64,000 nt of DNA from Streptomyces sp. H39-S7. Lineage in GTDB: Bacteria; Actinomycetota; Actinomycetes; Streptomycetales; Streptomycetaceae. This document shows positions 30,927 through 39,855 of this stretch, in pieces. A program made the translations under genes and the position numbers. The stretch is from contig NZ_JAPVLU010000029.1 in NCBI RefSeq assembly GCF_027158205.1, positions 58,046 to 122,045 of the forward strand. The letters are read 5' to 3'. The stretch's first letter is position 1. Each line of letters opens with the position of its first letter. The notes beneath the pieces are model-generated. The model was not told the origin of the DNA, did no database searches, and saw nothing but the letters and a program-made list of their open reading frames with translations.

Positions 30927-31697
30927 GTGACCACCACCGGAACCACTTCCCGCACCTCGACGGTGGCGGCGCGCGCCACGGACCTCAGCAAGGTCTACGG
31001 CGAGGGCGAGACCCGGGTCGTCGCTCTGGACGGTGTGTCGGTCGATTTCCGGCGCGCGGAGTACACGGCGATCATGGGCCCGTCGGGCTCGGGCAAGTCC
31101 ACGCTGATGCACTGCATGGCGGGGCTCGACTCCGTCTCCGCCGGATCGGCGCGGATCGGTGAGACGGAACTGGCGTCGCTCAAGGACAAGCAGCTCACGC
31201 AGTTGCGCCGCGACAAGATCGGCTTCATCTTCCAGGCGTTCAACCTGCTGCCGACCCTCACCGCGGCCGAGAACATCACGCTGCCGATGGACATCGCCGG
31301 ACGCAAGCCCGACAAGCAGTGGATGGCCCAGGTGATCGCCACGGTGGGGCTGGCCGACCGGATGTCGCACCGGCCGAACCAGCTGTCCGGCGGACAGCAG
31401 CAGCGCGTGGCGGTCGCCCGCGCCCTGGCGAGCAAGCCGGAGATCATCTTCGCCGACGAGCCGACCGGCAACCTGGACTCGCGCTCCGGCGCCGAGATCC
31501 TCGGATTCCTGCGGAACTCGGTGCGCGAGCTGGGCCAGACGATCGTCATGGTCACCCACGACCCGGTCGCCGCGTCCTACGCGGACCGGGTCATCTTCCT
31601 CGCCGACGGCCGCGTCGTCGACGAGCTGCACGACCCGACCTCGGACGGCGTCCTGGAGCGCATGAAGCGCTTCGACGCGAAGGGCCGCACCAGCTGA
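30927..31697 (+). CDS. ABC exporter ATP-binding protein (MacB/LolD type)
   Basis: A 256-residue ATPase. GTG 30927 (VTTTGTTSRTS) has GGAG about 10 nt upstream; an in-frame ATG at 30888 is less likely. Walker A is GPSGSGKST, the Q-loop is FIFQAFNLLPTL, the signature is LSGGQQQRVAVARAL, Walker B is IIFADEPTGNLDS and the H-loop is VMVTHD. It pairs with the permease 192 bp downstream. It is strongly similar to the ATPase at 60216-61007 throughout, including the endings LERMKRFDAKGRTS and LERMKSFDARGRVS, so the two are paralogues. MacB-type pairs power mechanotransmission or lipoprotein-like substrate export. Confidence 0.95.
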   Translation: MTTTGTTSRTSTVAARATDLSKVYGEGETRVVALDGVSVDFRRAEYTAIMGPSGSGKSTLMHCMAGLDSVSAGSARIGETELASLKDKQLTQLRRDKIGFIFQAFNLLPTLTAAENITLPMDIAGRKPDKQWMAQVIATVGLADRMSHRPNQLSGGQQQRVAVARALASKPEIIFADEPTGNLDSRSGAEILGFLRNSVRELGQTIVMVTHDPVAASYADRVIFLADGRVVDELHDPTSDGVLERMKRFDAKGRTS

Positions 31698-31889
31698 GCC
31701 GGGCGCATCCCGCCGGCCCCACCGCACCTCGGTACGCCCCCGGCCCCCGGCCCCACTCCCCGACCCCAGTAGCCGCCCGCGCCGCAGCCCTGCCGTGGTG
31801 CCGCTCCGCCGTGCCTCCGCGCTGCCGTCGTGCCGATCGCGCACGCCCGCCGCACCGCCGCCCGACCGAACGAACCAGGACTGATCCCC

Positions 31890-34430
31890 ATGTTCCGCAC
31901 CGCCTTGCGCAACGTCCTCGCGCACAAGGCCAGGCTGCTGATGACCGTGCTCGCCGTCATGCTCGGCGTCGCCTTCGTCTCCGGCACCATGGTCTTCACC
32001 GACACCATCGGCGCCGCCTATGAGAAGAGCTCGGCCAAGAGCTACGAGAACGTTTCCGTCGCCGTGAAGCCCGGCTCCCCGGCCCCCTCCGGCGACGGCC
32101 GGGACGAGACGCCGCACCTGACCCAGCGGCAGCTGGACACCGTGCGGGCACTGCCCGGCGCGGCCTCCGCCACCGGCATCGTCTCCGGCTTCACCGCCGT
32201 CGCCGACAAGGACGGCAAGCTGATCGGCGACGGCTGGTCCACCCGGGGCGGCAACTACTCGGCCGGCAAGGACGGCACCGACGCCCGCTACGCGATGACG
32301 GACGGCCGCGCCCCGCAGAAGGCGGACGAGGTCGCGCTCGACGGCAAGACCGCCGACCGCGCGGGAGTGCAGGTCGGCGACACCATACGGATGTCCGTCG
32401 ACGGCCCGGTCATGCGCCAGACCGTCACCGGCGTCTTCGACACCGACGACGGCAACGTCGCGGCGGGCGGCAGCCTCGTCCTCTTCGACACCCCCACCGC
32501 GCAGAAGCTCTTCGCCAAGGCCGGCCAGTACGACGAGATCGACGTCAAGGCGGCCCCCGGCACCAGCCAGGCCGCGCTCAAGGCGGCGACCGAGAAGGTG
32601 CTGCCCCAGGGCACCGAGGTGGTCACCGGTCAGAAGCTGGCGGACGAGGAGGCCAAGAGCATCGCCTCGATGATGAGCGGTCTCAACACCGGGCTGCTGG
32701 TCTTCGCCGGCATCGCGCTCTTCGTCGGCACGTTCATCATCGCCAACACCTTCACCATGCTGGTCGCGCAGCGCACCAAGGAGCTGGCGCTGATGCGCGC
32801 GGTCGGCGCGAGCCGCCGCCAGGTGACGCGCTCGGTGCTGATCGAGGCGTTCGTGGTCGGTCTGACCGCCGCCGTGGTCGGCTTGGTGACGGGCATCGGC
32901 ATCGCGGTCGGCATGCGGTCGCTGCTCGGCACGACCGGTGCGACGCTGCCGGACGGACCCCTGGTCGTCGGCTCCGGCACGATCATGTGGTCGATGATCG
33001 TCGGCGTGGCCGTCACCATGCTCGCCGCCTGGCTGCCGGCCCGGCGGGCGTCCAGGATCGCGCCGGTCGCCGCGATGAGCAGCGTGCACGCCCCAGCCAC
33101 CACCAAGAGCCTGGTGCTGCGCAACACCCTCGGCGCACTGCTGACCGGTGCGGGCGCCGCCCTGGTGCTGGCCGGCGCGGGGATGGACGCGCAGAGCGGC
33201 AAGATGCCGCTGGGCGCGGGCGGCGGGCTGCTGCTCATCGGGGTCTTTGTCCTGACGCCGCTGCTGTCGCGGCCGCTCATCGCCGCGGCGGGCCCGCTGC
33301 TGCGACCGTTCGGCGTCACCGGCAAGCTCGCCCGGCAGAACTCGGTGCGCAACCCGCGGCGCACCGCCGCCACGGCGTCGGCGCTGATGATCGGCCTGAC
33401 GCTGATCACCGGGCTCACGGTGATCGCGACCTCCGTCCAGAAGGGCATCGACAGGATGGCCGCGGACTCCATCAAGGCCGACTACACGGTCAGCATGGTC
33501 AACGGCATCATCGACCTCTCCCCCGAGGTCGCGAAGACGCTGAACGGCCTCGACGGCGTGACCGCGACCAGCCCGATGCGGAACGCCTGGATCCAGGTGG
33601 GCGGCAACGGCGAGTCGGTGACCGGCGTCAACCCCCGGACCATCGCGCAGCTCGTCACCCTCGACTTCGCCCACGGCTCTGCCGGCGGTCTCGGCGGCAC
33701 CACCGTCGTCATGGACGACAAGACCGCCGAGCGCGGCGGCTGGAAGGTGGGCGACACCCTGCCCGCCGTCTATGACGACAAGGCGAAGGGGACACTGAAG
33801 GTCGGCGGCATCTACCAGGGCAACGAGATGCTCGACGGCATCCTCGTCGACACCGCGACCCTCGACCCGCACCTGGCGAAGATCGCCGACACGAGGGTCC
33901 TGGTGAAGACGGCGGACGGGACGAGCGCCGCCGTCAAGGACTCCCTCCGGAAGGCGCTGGGCGACAACCCGGCGATCAAGGTGCAGGACCGGGCCGACAT
34001 CTCCGACGAGGCCGGCGGCGTGATCAGCATGATGCTGAACATGCTCTACGGGCTGCTCGCGATGGCCGTGATCGTCGCGGTCCTCGGCGTCATCAACACC
34101 CTGGCCATGTCGGTCTTCGAACGCTCCCACGAGATCGGGATGCTGCGCGCGATCGGCCTCGACCGGCGGGACGTGAAGCGGATGGTCCGCTTCGAGTCGC
34201 TGCTGATCTCGCTCTTCGGCGCGCTGCTCGGGATCGGCCTCGGGGTCTTCCTCGGCTGGGCCGCGGGCCGGCTGATCGCCGGCGGCATGAACACCTACAC
34301 GATGATCGTGCCGTGGGACCGGATCGCGATCTTCCTCGGCGGCGCCGCCGTGGTCGGCGTCCTGGCCGCACTGTGGCCGGCCCGCCGCGCGGCCCGGCTC
34401 AACATGCTCAGCGCCATCAAGGCGGAGTAG
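31890..34430 (+). CDS. ABC exporter permease with two FtsX/MacB modules
   Basis: An 846-residue membrane protein from ATG 31890 (MFRTALRNVLAHKARLLMTV). There are two FtsX-like halves. The first has TM1 near the start, a large extracytoplasmic MacB-type domain (about 40-260) and TM helices at about 265-385. The second half begins at about 490 and repeats the order (LARQNSVRNPRRTAATASALMIGLTLITGL, then an extracytoplasmic domain, then three TM helices to 846). It partners the upstream ATPase and is paralogous to the permease at 57655-60219. Substrate unknown. The 192-bp gap after the ATPase gene is larger than normal for the family. Confidence 0.92.
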   Translation: MFRTALRNVLAHKARLLMTVLAVMLGVAFVSGTMVFTDTIGAAYEKSSAKSYENVSVAVKPGSPAPSGDGRDETPHLTQRQLDTVRALPGAASATGIVSGFTAVADKDGKLIGDGWSTRGGNYSAGKDGTDARYAMTDGRAPQKADEVALDGKTADRAGVQVGDTIRMSVDGPVMRQTVTGVFDTDDGNVAAGGSLVLFDTPTAQKLFAKAGQYDEIDVKAAPGTSQAALKAATEKVLPQGTEVVTGQKLADEEAKSIASMMSGLNTGLLVFAGIALFVGTFIIANTFTMLVAQRTKELALMRAVGASRRQVTRSVLIEAFVVGLTAAVVGLVTGIGIAVGMRSLLGTTGATLPDGPLVVGSGTIMWSMIVGVAVTMLAAWLPARRASRIAPVAAMSSVHAPATTKSLVLRNTLGALLTGAGAALVLAGAGMDAQSGKMPLGAGGGLLLIGVFVLTPLLSRPLIAAAGPLLRPFGVTGKLARQNSVRNPRRTAATASALMIGLTLITGLTVIATSVQKGIDRMAADSIKADYTVSMVNGIIDLSPEVAKTLNGLDGVTATSPMRNAWIQVGGNGESVTGVNPRTIAQLVTLDFAHGSAGGLGGTTVVMDDKTAERGGWKVGDTLPAVYDDKAKGTLKVGGIYQGNEMLDGILVDTATLDPHLAKIADTRVLVKTADGTSAAVKDSLRKALGDNPAIKVQDRADISDEAGGVISMMLNMLYGLLAMAVIVAVLGVINTLAMSVFERSHEIGMLRAIGLDRRDVKRMVRFESLLISLFGALLGIGLGVFLGWAAGRLIAGGMNTYTMIVPWDRIAIFLGGAAVVGVLAALWPARRAARLNMLSAIKAE

Positions 34431-34446
34431 CGGGCCGGGTCCCACC

Positions 34447-34486
34447 GCGGCGGGCTCTCCCGGATCCGTCCGGGAGGGCCCGCCGC
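34447..34486. terminator. Bidirectional terminator
   Basis: 18-bp stem with a single G-U pair: GCGGCGGGCTCTCCCGGA (34447-34464) with TCCGGGAGGGCCCGCCGC (34469-34486), loop TCCG. It separates the ABC permease from the convergent cyclopropane synthase gene. Confidence 0.88.
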
Positions 34487-34492
34487 GTCATG

Positions 34493-35818
34493 TCACGCCT
34501 TCGGCTGCTCGGGCCAGGGCCGGACCGGGGCCATTCCCGCCTCCCCGGTCGGCTTGGTCCTGACGGCCAGGACCTGGTTGACGCCGATGCGGTTCTGTTC
34601 GAAGGAGAGCGCGCTGGCGGCCATGTACAGCCGCCACACCCGCGCCCGTCCGGCGCCGGCCAGCCGCACCGCCTCCTGCCAGTGGTCCTCCAGATTGCGC
34701 ACCCAGGCCCGCAGCGTCAGCGCGTAGTGCTCGCGGAGCGCCTCGACGTCCCGCACCTCGAACCCGGCCTCCTCCAGCCGGGAGACGGTCGAGCCGATCG
34801 GTGCGAGTTCGCCGTCGGGGAAGACGTAGCGGTCGATGAACTCGTCGACGTGGTACGCCTCCTCGTCCACCCAGGGGCGGCGGGCGATCTGGTGGTTGAG
34901 CAGCCGACCGCCCGGCCGCAGCAGGCCGTAGAGGTGGGTGGCGTACTCGCGGTACAGGTCGCGGCCGACGTGCTCCGCCATGCCGATCGAGGAGATCGCG
35001 TCGTACGGGCCGTCCGCGACCGCGCGGTAGTCCTGGACGCGGATGTCGACGCGGTCGGTGAGCCCGGCCTCCGCGACGCGCTTGCGGGCATACGCGGCCT
35101 GCTCGGTGGAGAGCGTGATGCCGACGGCACGCACCCCGTAGTGCTCGGCGGCGTGCAGCACCATCGAGCCCCAGCCGCAGCCGACGTCCAGCAGCGTCTG
35201 GTCGGGCCGGAGCGCCAACTTGCGGCAGACGAGGTCGAGTTTGGCCCACTGGGCCTCTTCGAGGGTGGTGTCGGGGCGCTCCCAGTAGGCGCAGGAGTAG
35301 ACCATCGACGGGCCGAGGACGCGCTCGTAGAAATCGTTGCCGACGTCGTAGTGGTGGCTGATGGCGTCCCGGTCGCGTCCGGGACTGTGCAGCGCGCCGA
35401 ACCGGCGGCGGGCCTCCTCGGGCGGCGGCGCGGGCGGCAGCCCGGGGCCGGCGAGCACCAGGGCCTCGCGGGCGAGCCGGTAGGTGCGCGGGTCGCGCAG
35501 CGTGTCCACCCTCCGCCGGAACGTGCCGACGTGCGGTGCGCCGTCGTCGCCGGTGTCCCAGACGACGCCCGCGATCAGGTCGAGCGCCTCGTACAGATCG
35601 CCTTCGATGTCCAGGTCGCCGGCCACCCAGGCGCGGGCGAGTCCCAGCTCGCCGGGCTTCCACAGCAGTCGGCGCAGGGCCCGCCGACGCCGTATGACGA
35701 GCGTGGGGGCGTCCGGGGGTCCGGCCTCGCTTCCGTCCCATGCGCGGATGCGCAGCGGGAACGGTCCTCGTAGGGCTTTTTCAGCAAGGTCGCGCATGCG
35801 ACGGGCCGCATCTGCCAT
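34493..35818 (-). CDS. cfa: Cyclopropane-fatty-acyl-phospholipid synthase
   Basis: A 441-residue SAM-dependent enzyme from ATG 35818 (MADAARRMRDLAEKAL); a GTG two codons earlier is possible. An N-terminal lipid-binding domain (about 1-130) is followed by a methyltransferase domain (about 150-440). The SAM site is LLDVGCGWGSMVLHAAEHYG, preceded by SHHYDVGNDFYERVLGPSMVYSCAYW, the signature of CFA synthases. The C-terminal lysine-less tail is usual. It adds a methylene to unsaturated membrane lipid chains. Located between a bidirectional terminator and the ndh terminator, so it is a single-gene transcript. Confidence 0.93.
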   Translation of the reverse strand: MADAARRMRDLAEKALRGPFPLRIRAWDGSEAGPPDAPTLVIRRRRALRRLLWKPGELGLARAWVAGDLDIEGDLYEALDLIAGVVWDTGDDGAPHVGTFRRRVDTLRDPRTYRLAREALVLAGPGLPPAPPPEEARRRFGALHSPGRDRDAISHHYDVGNDFYERVLGPSMVYSCAYWERPDTTLEEAQWAKLDLVCRKLALRPDQTLLDVGCGWGSMVLHAAEHYGVRAVGITLSTEQAAYARKRVAEAGLTDRVDIRVQDYRAVADGPYDAISSIGMAEHVGRDLYREYATHLYGLLRPGGRLLNHQIARRPWVDEEAYHVDEFIDRYVFPDGELAPIGSTVSRLEEAGFEVRDVEALREHYALTLRAWVRNLEDHWQEAVRLAGAGRARVWRLYMAASALSFEQNRIGVNQVLAVRTKPTGEAGMAPVRPWPEQPKA

Positions 35819-35895
35819 ACGCACGAGCGTACGACGCGCGACCGCCGGCGCGAGTTATTTTCCGGCCCGACCGGCCGGGCGTCCCCAGGAGTACG

Positions 35896-35937
35896 CCGAA
35901 GGGGCGTCCGCACCACGGATGGCGGACGCCCCTTCGG
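35896..35937. terminator. Terminator of ndh
   Basis: Perfect 15-bp arms CCGAAGGGGCGTCCG (35896-35910) and CGGACGCCCCTTCGG (35923-35937), 46 bp downstream of the ndh stop on its strand. It also precedes the cfa start. Confidence 0.87.
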
Positions 35938-35983
35938 TCCTACGGTTGTTCGACCGGACCCGTCGGACCGGTGTGACGCGGGG

Positions 35984-37396
35984 TCAGGAAGCCTTGGCCT
36001 TCTCGGCTGCCTGCTCGGCGGTGGCCCCGTTCGCCGGGACGGCCGCCCTCGCGGGGGCCGGCGCCGGACGGGCCGCCTCGTAGAACTCCTCGCGGGGGTT
36101 CTCCATGGCGCCGAGCGAGACGACCTCGCGCTTGAGGAACATCGCGAGCGTCCAGTCCGCGAAGACCCGGATCTTGCGGTTCCAGGTCGGGACGGCCATG
36201 CCGTGGTAGCCACGGTGCATGTACCAGGCCAGCCGGCCCTTGAGCTTGATCTTGGTCTTGCCGACCACGATCATCGCCACGCCCTTGTGCAGGCCGAGGC
36301 CGGCGACCGCGCCCTTGTTGGCATGGGAGTAGGTCTGCTGCGGGAAGCCGCGCATCCCCGAGACCACGTTGTCGCCGAGGACCTTGGCCTGGCGCAGCGC
36401 GTGCTGGGCGTTCGGCGGGCACCAGGCGTTCTCGACGCCGGCCTTGCGGGCGGCGATGTCCGGCACCTGGGCGTTGTCGCCGGCGGCCCAGATGTAGTCG
36501 GTGCCCTGCACCTGGAGCTGCTCCGAGGTGTCCACGTGGCCGCGCGGGCCGAGCGGGAGGCCGAAGCGGGCCAGGGCCGGGTTCGGCTTGACGCCGGCGG
36601 TCCACACGATGGTGGAGGCGTCGACCTCCAGGCCGTTGGCGAGCACCACGTGCTTGTCGACGCAGGACTTCATCGACGTGCTGAGGTAGACCTCGATACC
36701 GCGCTCGCGCAGGTGCTCGAGGCCCCACTCGCCGAGCTGCGGGCCGACCTCGGGGAGGATCTTGTCGGCGGCGTCGACGAGGATGAAGCGCATGTCCTCG
36801 CGCTTGACGTTCGGGTAGTACTTGGCGGCGTCGCGGGCCATGTCCTCGACCTCGCCTATGGTCTCCGCGCCGGCGAAGCCACCGCCGACGAAGACGAAGG
36901 TCAGCGCCTTGCGGCGGACGTCCTCGTCCGTCGTGGAGTCGGCCTTGTCGAGCTGCTCGAGAACGTGGTTGCGCAGGCCGATGGCCTCCTCGACGCCCTT
37001 CATGCCGATGCCGTTCTCGGCCAGGCCGGGGATCGGGAAGGTGCGGGAGACCGCGCCGAGCGCGATGATCAGGTAGTCGAAGGGCAGCTCGTAGGTCTCG
37101 CCCACGAGCGGCTGGATCGACGCGACCTTGCGGTCCTGATCGATGTTCATGACGCGGCCGGTGAGCACCTCCGCACCGGGCAGCACGCGTCGCAGCGGGA
37201 CGACGACATGGCGCGGGGAGATGCTGCCGGCGGCAGCTTCGGGAAGGAAGGGCTGGTACGTCATGTACGAGCGCGGGTCGACGACGGTAACCGTCGCTTC
37301 GCCGTACCGCATCTTCTTCATGATGCGGCGCGCCGCGTACAGGCCGACGTACCCGCCGCCTACTACGAGGATCCGTGGACGCTCCGAAGTGCTCAT
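35984..37396 (-). CDS. ndh: Type II NADH dehydrogenase
   Basis: A 470-residue flavoprotein from ATG 37396 (MSTSERPRILVVGGG). The FAD site GGGYVGLYAARRI is at about 11-25. The NADH-binding Rossmann motif VFVGGGFAGAETIGE is near the middle, and VDAADKILPEV and the FAD-tail motif DYIWAAGDNAQVPD are in place. A C-terminal amphipathic and TM-like region (about 410-450, WYMHRGYHGMAVPTWNRKIRVFADW) docks it to the membrane. It passes electrons from NADH to quinone without pumping protons. Upstream (37431-37446) and further upstream (37681-37696) are Rex-like operators, so its expression is probably tuned by NADH/NAD+ ratio. Confidence 0.95.
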   Translation of the reverse strand: MSTSERPRILVVGGGYVGLYAARRIMKKMRYGEATVTVVDPRSYMTYQPFLPEAAAGSISPRHVVVPLRRVLPGAEVLTGRVMNIDQDRKVASIQPLVGETYELPFDYLIIALGAVSRTFPIPGLAENGIGMKGVEEAIGLRNHVLEQLDKADSTTDEDVRRKALTFVFVGGGFAGAETIGEVEDMARDAAKYYPNVKREDMRFILVDAADKILPEVGPQLGEWGLEHLRERGIEVYLSTSMKSCVDKHVVLANGLEVDASTIVWTAGVKPNPALARFGLPLGPRGHVDTSEQLQVQGTDYIWAAGDNAQVPDIAARKAGVENAWCPPNAQHALRQAKVLGDNVVSGMRGFPQQTYSHANKGAVAGLGLHKGVAMIVVGKTKIKLKGRLAWYMHRGYHGMAVPTWNRKIRVFADWTLAMFLKREVVSLGAMENPREEFYEAARPAPAPARAAVPANGATAEQAAEKAKAS

Positions 37397-37430
37397 GGTT
37401 CGAGTATCCAGCACCTGATGGAGGGGTGCT

Positions 37431-37446
37431 CGTGAGCCCCTTCACA
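37431..37446. promoter_or_regulatory. Rex-like operator proximal to ndh
   Basis: CGTGAGCCCCTTCACA differs from the Rex consensus TGTGAAC-N3-TTCACA at two conserved positions and lies 35-50 bp upstream of the ndh ATG, a suitable place for repression. Confidence 0.5.
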
Positions 37447-37636
37447 AGGTCCTGGACACCCTCTGCTACACTGCCCGGCCGCGTGATCAGGCACACAGCC
37501 CCCCGAGGGAACCCGGAGCCCGGACCGGGCCTCGAGCGCACCATCTGATCAGCGAAGATCGTCGCCCGTTGGGGATGTCTCCACAGGCCTGTAACGCCGC
37601 GGAAACACCACACCGCAAGGGTTCCGAGGGCTCCGG

Positions 37637-37671
37637 CGCCCTACTGCCTGGGAAAACTGGGCAGTAGGGCG
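37637..37671 (-). terminator. Terminator of ppx
   Basis: Perfect 12-bp arms CGCCCTACTGCC (37637-37648) and GGCAGTAGGGCG (37660-37671), loop contains AAAA. It lies 35 bp downstream of the ppx stop. Confidence 0.85.
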
Positions 37672-37680
37672 GGAACTTCA

Positions 37681-37696
37681 TGTGAAGAGTTTCACA
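37681..37696. promoter_or_regulatory. Rex-type operator, perfect palindrome
   Basis: TGTGAAGAGTTTCACA has intact TGTGAA/TTCACA arms with a 4-base centre, the shape of the NADH-sensing Rex operator. It lies 9 bp after the ppx stop and 285 bp upstream of ndh, with the ppx terminator in between. This is an unusual position for a promoter-proximal site. Confidence 0.6.
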
Positions 37697-37705
37697 AACT
37701 TCGTC

Positions 37706-38650
37706 CTACGCGATGCTCCAGGCGATGCCGTCGAGGATGTCGTGCTCGCTCACGACGACCTCCTGGGCCCCGATCCGCTCCATGATCTGGAGCAGGACGA
37801 GGGCCCCCGCGCCGATGACGTCGACCCGTCCCGGGTGCATCACGGGGATGGCGGCGCGCTCCGCGTGGGTGGACGCGAGGAGCTGTCCGGTGATCTGCCT
37901 GACCTGCTCCAGGGAGATCCGCGAATGGTGGATCGCGGCCGAGTCGTACTCCGTCAGCCCCAGCGCGATGGCGGCGACCGTGGTGACGGAGCCGGCCAGG
38001 CCGACGAGGGTGCGGGCCCGCTCCAGCGGGACGGAGCCCGCCGCCTCGTCGAGCGCGGCGTTGATGTCGGCCTTGATGGCGGTGATCCGGCCGAGCGTCG
38101 GCGGGTCGATGATCGTGCCGTCGTCGGAGGTCAGGTGCCGCTCGGTCATCCGCACGCAGCCGATGTCCACGGACCGGCCCGCGAGCACGGTGTCGTCGCC
38201 GACGACGAACTCGGTCGAGCCGCCGCCGATGTCCACCACCAGGTAGGGCTTCGCATGGCCCTCGGCGCCGGTCAGTTCCTTCGTGGCGCCGGTGAAGGAG
38301 AACTCGGCCTCCTGGTCGCCGGTGATCACCTCGGGCTCGACGCCCAGGATGTCCACCACCCCGCGCACGAAGTCCGCGCGGTTCTCGGCGTCGCGCGACG
38401 CGGACGTTGCCACGAAGCGCAGCTTCTCCGCTCCGAGTTCCTTGATGGCGGCGGCGTACTCGCGGCAGGCCGCGAAGGTCCGCTCCAGCGCCTCGGGCGC
38501 CAGCCGCCCGGTGCGGTCCACTCCCTGGCCGAGCCGGACGATCGTCATCCGCCGGTCGAGGTCCTTGAGTTCACCCGTGACCGGGTCGGCGTCGGCGACC
38601 AGCAGCCGGATGGAGTTGGTCCCGCAGTCGATGGCCGCGACCCGTGTCAC
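37706..38650 (-). CDS. ppx: Exopolyphosphatase / GppA-type phosphatase
   Basis: A 314-residue ASKHA-fold phosphatase. The GTG at 38650 (VTRVAAIDCGTNSIRLLVAD) overlaps the DUF501 stop as GTGA and gives the correct N-terminus. Motifs are the phosphate-1 loop DCGTNSIRLL, the catalytic-acid region TGDQEAEFSFTGA, the phosphate-2 motif VVDIGGGSTEFV and LVGLAGSVTTVAAIALG. It hydrolyses polyphosphate or pppGpp. Streptomyces proteins of this short (about 310 aa) type lack the C-terminal HD domain of E. coli Ppx. Last gene of eno-divIC-DUF501-ppx. Confidence 0.92.
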   Translation of the reverse strand: MTRVAAIDCGTNSIRLLVADADPVTGELKDLDRRMTIVRLGQGVDRTGRLAPEALERTFAACREYAAAIKELGAEKLRFVATSASRDAENRADFVRGVVDILGVEPEVITGDQEAEFSFTGATKELTGAEGHAKPYLVVDIGGGSTEFVVGDDTVLAGRSVDIGCVRMTERHLTSDDGTIIDPPTLGRITAIKADINAALDEAAGSVPLERARTLVGLAGSVTTVAAIALGLTEYDSAAIHHSRISLEQVRQITGQLLASTHAERAAIPVMHPGRVDVIGAGALVLLQIMERIGAQEVVVSEHDILDGIAWSIA

Positions 38651-39198
38651 TTCTGCACCTCGTCGGTTGAGGTGGAAACCGCGCAGCCGCCGCTGACGCA
38701 CGGGCCCTTGCGCCACCAGTCGGGCAGCATCGCGATGGCCTCGTCGCCCAGCGGGTTGACCCCGGGGCCCGCGGCGAGCGAGTGGCCGACCAGGACGTGC
38801 AGGCACTTCACCCGGTCGGGCATGCCGCCCGCGCTCGGGAAGCCCTCCAGCACCTCGATGGCGTCCCGGCGGGTGAGGTAGTCCTCGTGCGCGGCCCGGT
38901 AGGCGGCGGCCAGCTCCGGGTCCTCGGCGAGCCGGGCCGTCATGTCCTTCATGACGCCGTCGGCCTCCAGCGTCCCGATGGCCGAGTTGGCGCGCGGGCA
39001 CGTCAGGTAGTACAGCGTCGGGAACGGCGTACCGTCCTCCAGCCGCGGCTGGGTCTCGACCACGTCCGGCTGCCCGCACGGGCAGCGGTGGGCGATGGCC
39101 CGCAGGCCGCGCGGCGGGCGGCCCAGCTGCTCCTTGAACGCGGCGATGTCGGCCTCGGTCGGCGTGGTGCGGGGGGTGGGGGCGGGGTGATCTGTCAT
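38647..39198 (-). CDS. DUF501 domain protein
   Basis: A 183-residue protein from ATG 39198. Conserved cysteines occur as HRCPCGQPDVVETQPRLEDGTPFPTLYYLTCPRANSAIGTLEADGVMKDM, typical of DUF501, and suggest a metal or Fe-S site. The C-terminus has RVKCLHVLVGHSLAAGPGVNPLGDEA and a CVSGGC motif. The gene is found between divIC and ppx across actinobacteria, and overlaps ppx by 4 nt here. Function is not known. Confidence 0.9.
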   Translation of the reverse strand: MTDHPAPTPRTTPTEADIAAFKEQLGRPPRGLRAIAHRCPCGQPDVVETQPRLEDGTPFPTLYYLTCPRANSAIGTLEADGVMKDMTARLAEDPELAAAYRAAHEDYLTRRDAIEVLEGFPSAGGMPDRVKCLHVLVGHSLAAGPGVNPLGDEAIAMLPDWWRKGPCVSGGCAVSTSTDEVQK

Positions 39199-39249
39199 GA
39201 GCCGTTCTCGGTCGTGGAGGGTCGGGGGCGGGTTCCCTGCGGCGGGTGA

Positions 39250-39750
39250 CTACCGCTGTGGAGCCCCGGCGGCGTCGGCGTGGTCGACGCTGTCCCAGAA
39301 ATTGTCGTACCAGGGGCGGTGTGCGGCGGCCTCGTCGGAGGACCGGCGGCCGTCGGAGTCGCCGTCGGCGGCGCTCGGCGCCGGGTCCACCACCGTATAG
39401 CCGGTCTCACCCGGCAACAGGAAGTGCAGCCGCTCGCGGGCCTGGGTCCGCACGTAGTCGTTGTCCTGCCAGCGGGCCTTCTCCTCGCGCAGCTGCTCGA
39501 CGCGCTGCTTGGCCTGCTGGGCCTCCTTGCGCTGGTCGGCGATGTCCGACCGCTGGGCGATGTACTGCCGCATCGGATAGGCGAGGGCGACGATCAGCGC
39601 GCAGAGCACGAGTGCCAGCAGCGCGGCCCGCCCGGTGAGCTTGCTGCGCCGGGGGGCGGGGCGCCTGGTCGCCGCGCGGTAGACGCGGGCCTGTGCCTCC
39701 TGGCCGATCGCCTTCAGCCGCGCCGCGGTGGCAAACCGGTCCGCCCCCAC
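39250..39750 (-). CDS. divIC: Septum formation initiator protein DivIC/FtsB
   Basis: A 166-residue bitopic membrane protein. GTG 39750 (VGADRFATAARL) is chosen for the GAGGGGAGA site 5 nt upstream, rather than the GTG at 39771. A cytoplasmic N-terminus (1-45) is followed by one TM helix (about 46-62), an extracytoplasmic coiled coil (about 65-100, DQRKEAQQAKQRVEQLREEKARW) and the DivIC motif VRTQARERLHFLLPGETGYTVVD. The Asp/Ser-rich tail is variable. It forms the DivIC/FtsL complex of the divisome; in Streptomyces it is needed for efficient sporulation septation but not for growth. Confidence 0.92.
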   Translation of the reverse strand: MGADRFATAARLKAIGQEAQARVYRAATRRPAPRRSKLTGRAALLALVLCALIVALAYPMRQYIAQRSDIADQRKEAQQAKQRVEQLREEKARWQDNDYVRTQARERLHFLLPGETGYTVVDPAPSAADGDSDGRRSSDEAAAHRPWYDNFWDSVDHADAAGAPQR

Positions 39751-39773
39751 GCCGTCTCCCCTCGTCCACACGT

Positions 39774-39820
39774 ACCTACGTCCCCGGCCACGGTACGGGA
39801 CCGGGGACGGGGACGTAGGT
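39774..39820 (-). terminator. Terminator of eno
   Basis: Perfect 12-bp arms ACCTACGTCCCC (39774-39785) and GGGGACGTAGGT (39809-39820), with a further CCGG/CCGG pair inside. It lies 36 bp downstream of the eno stop, just ahead of divIC. Confidence 0.82.
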
Positions 39821-39855
39821 CAGGCGTGCGGGTGGTGCCGCCGATCAGCCGCTGA

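Larger units (their letters stand above)
37397..37705. other. Regulatory region between ndh and ppx
   Basis: A 309-bp gap on the ndh/ppx strand holding two Rex-like sites (37431-37446, 37681-37696), the ppx terminator (37637-37671) and the ndh promoter, which I could not place exactly. No gene seen. Confidence 0.6.

Noticed and set aside
30903..34445. An 1180-codon minus-strand open frame opposite the first ABC exporter
   Set aside because: Antisense to strongly conserved ABC ATPase and permease sequences; no domain of its own.
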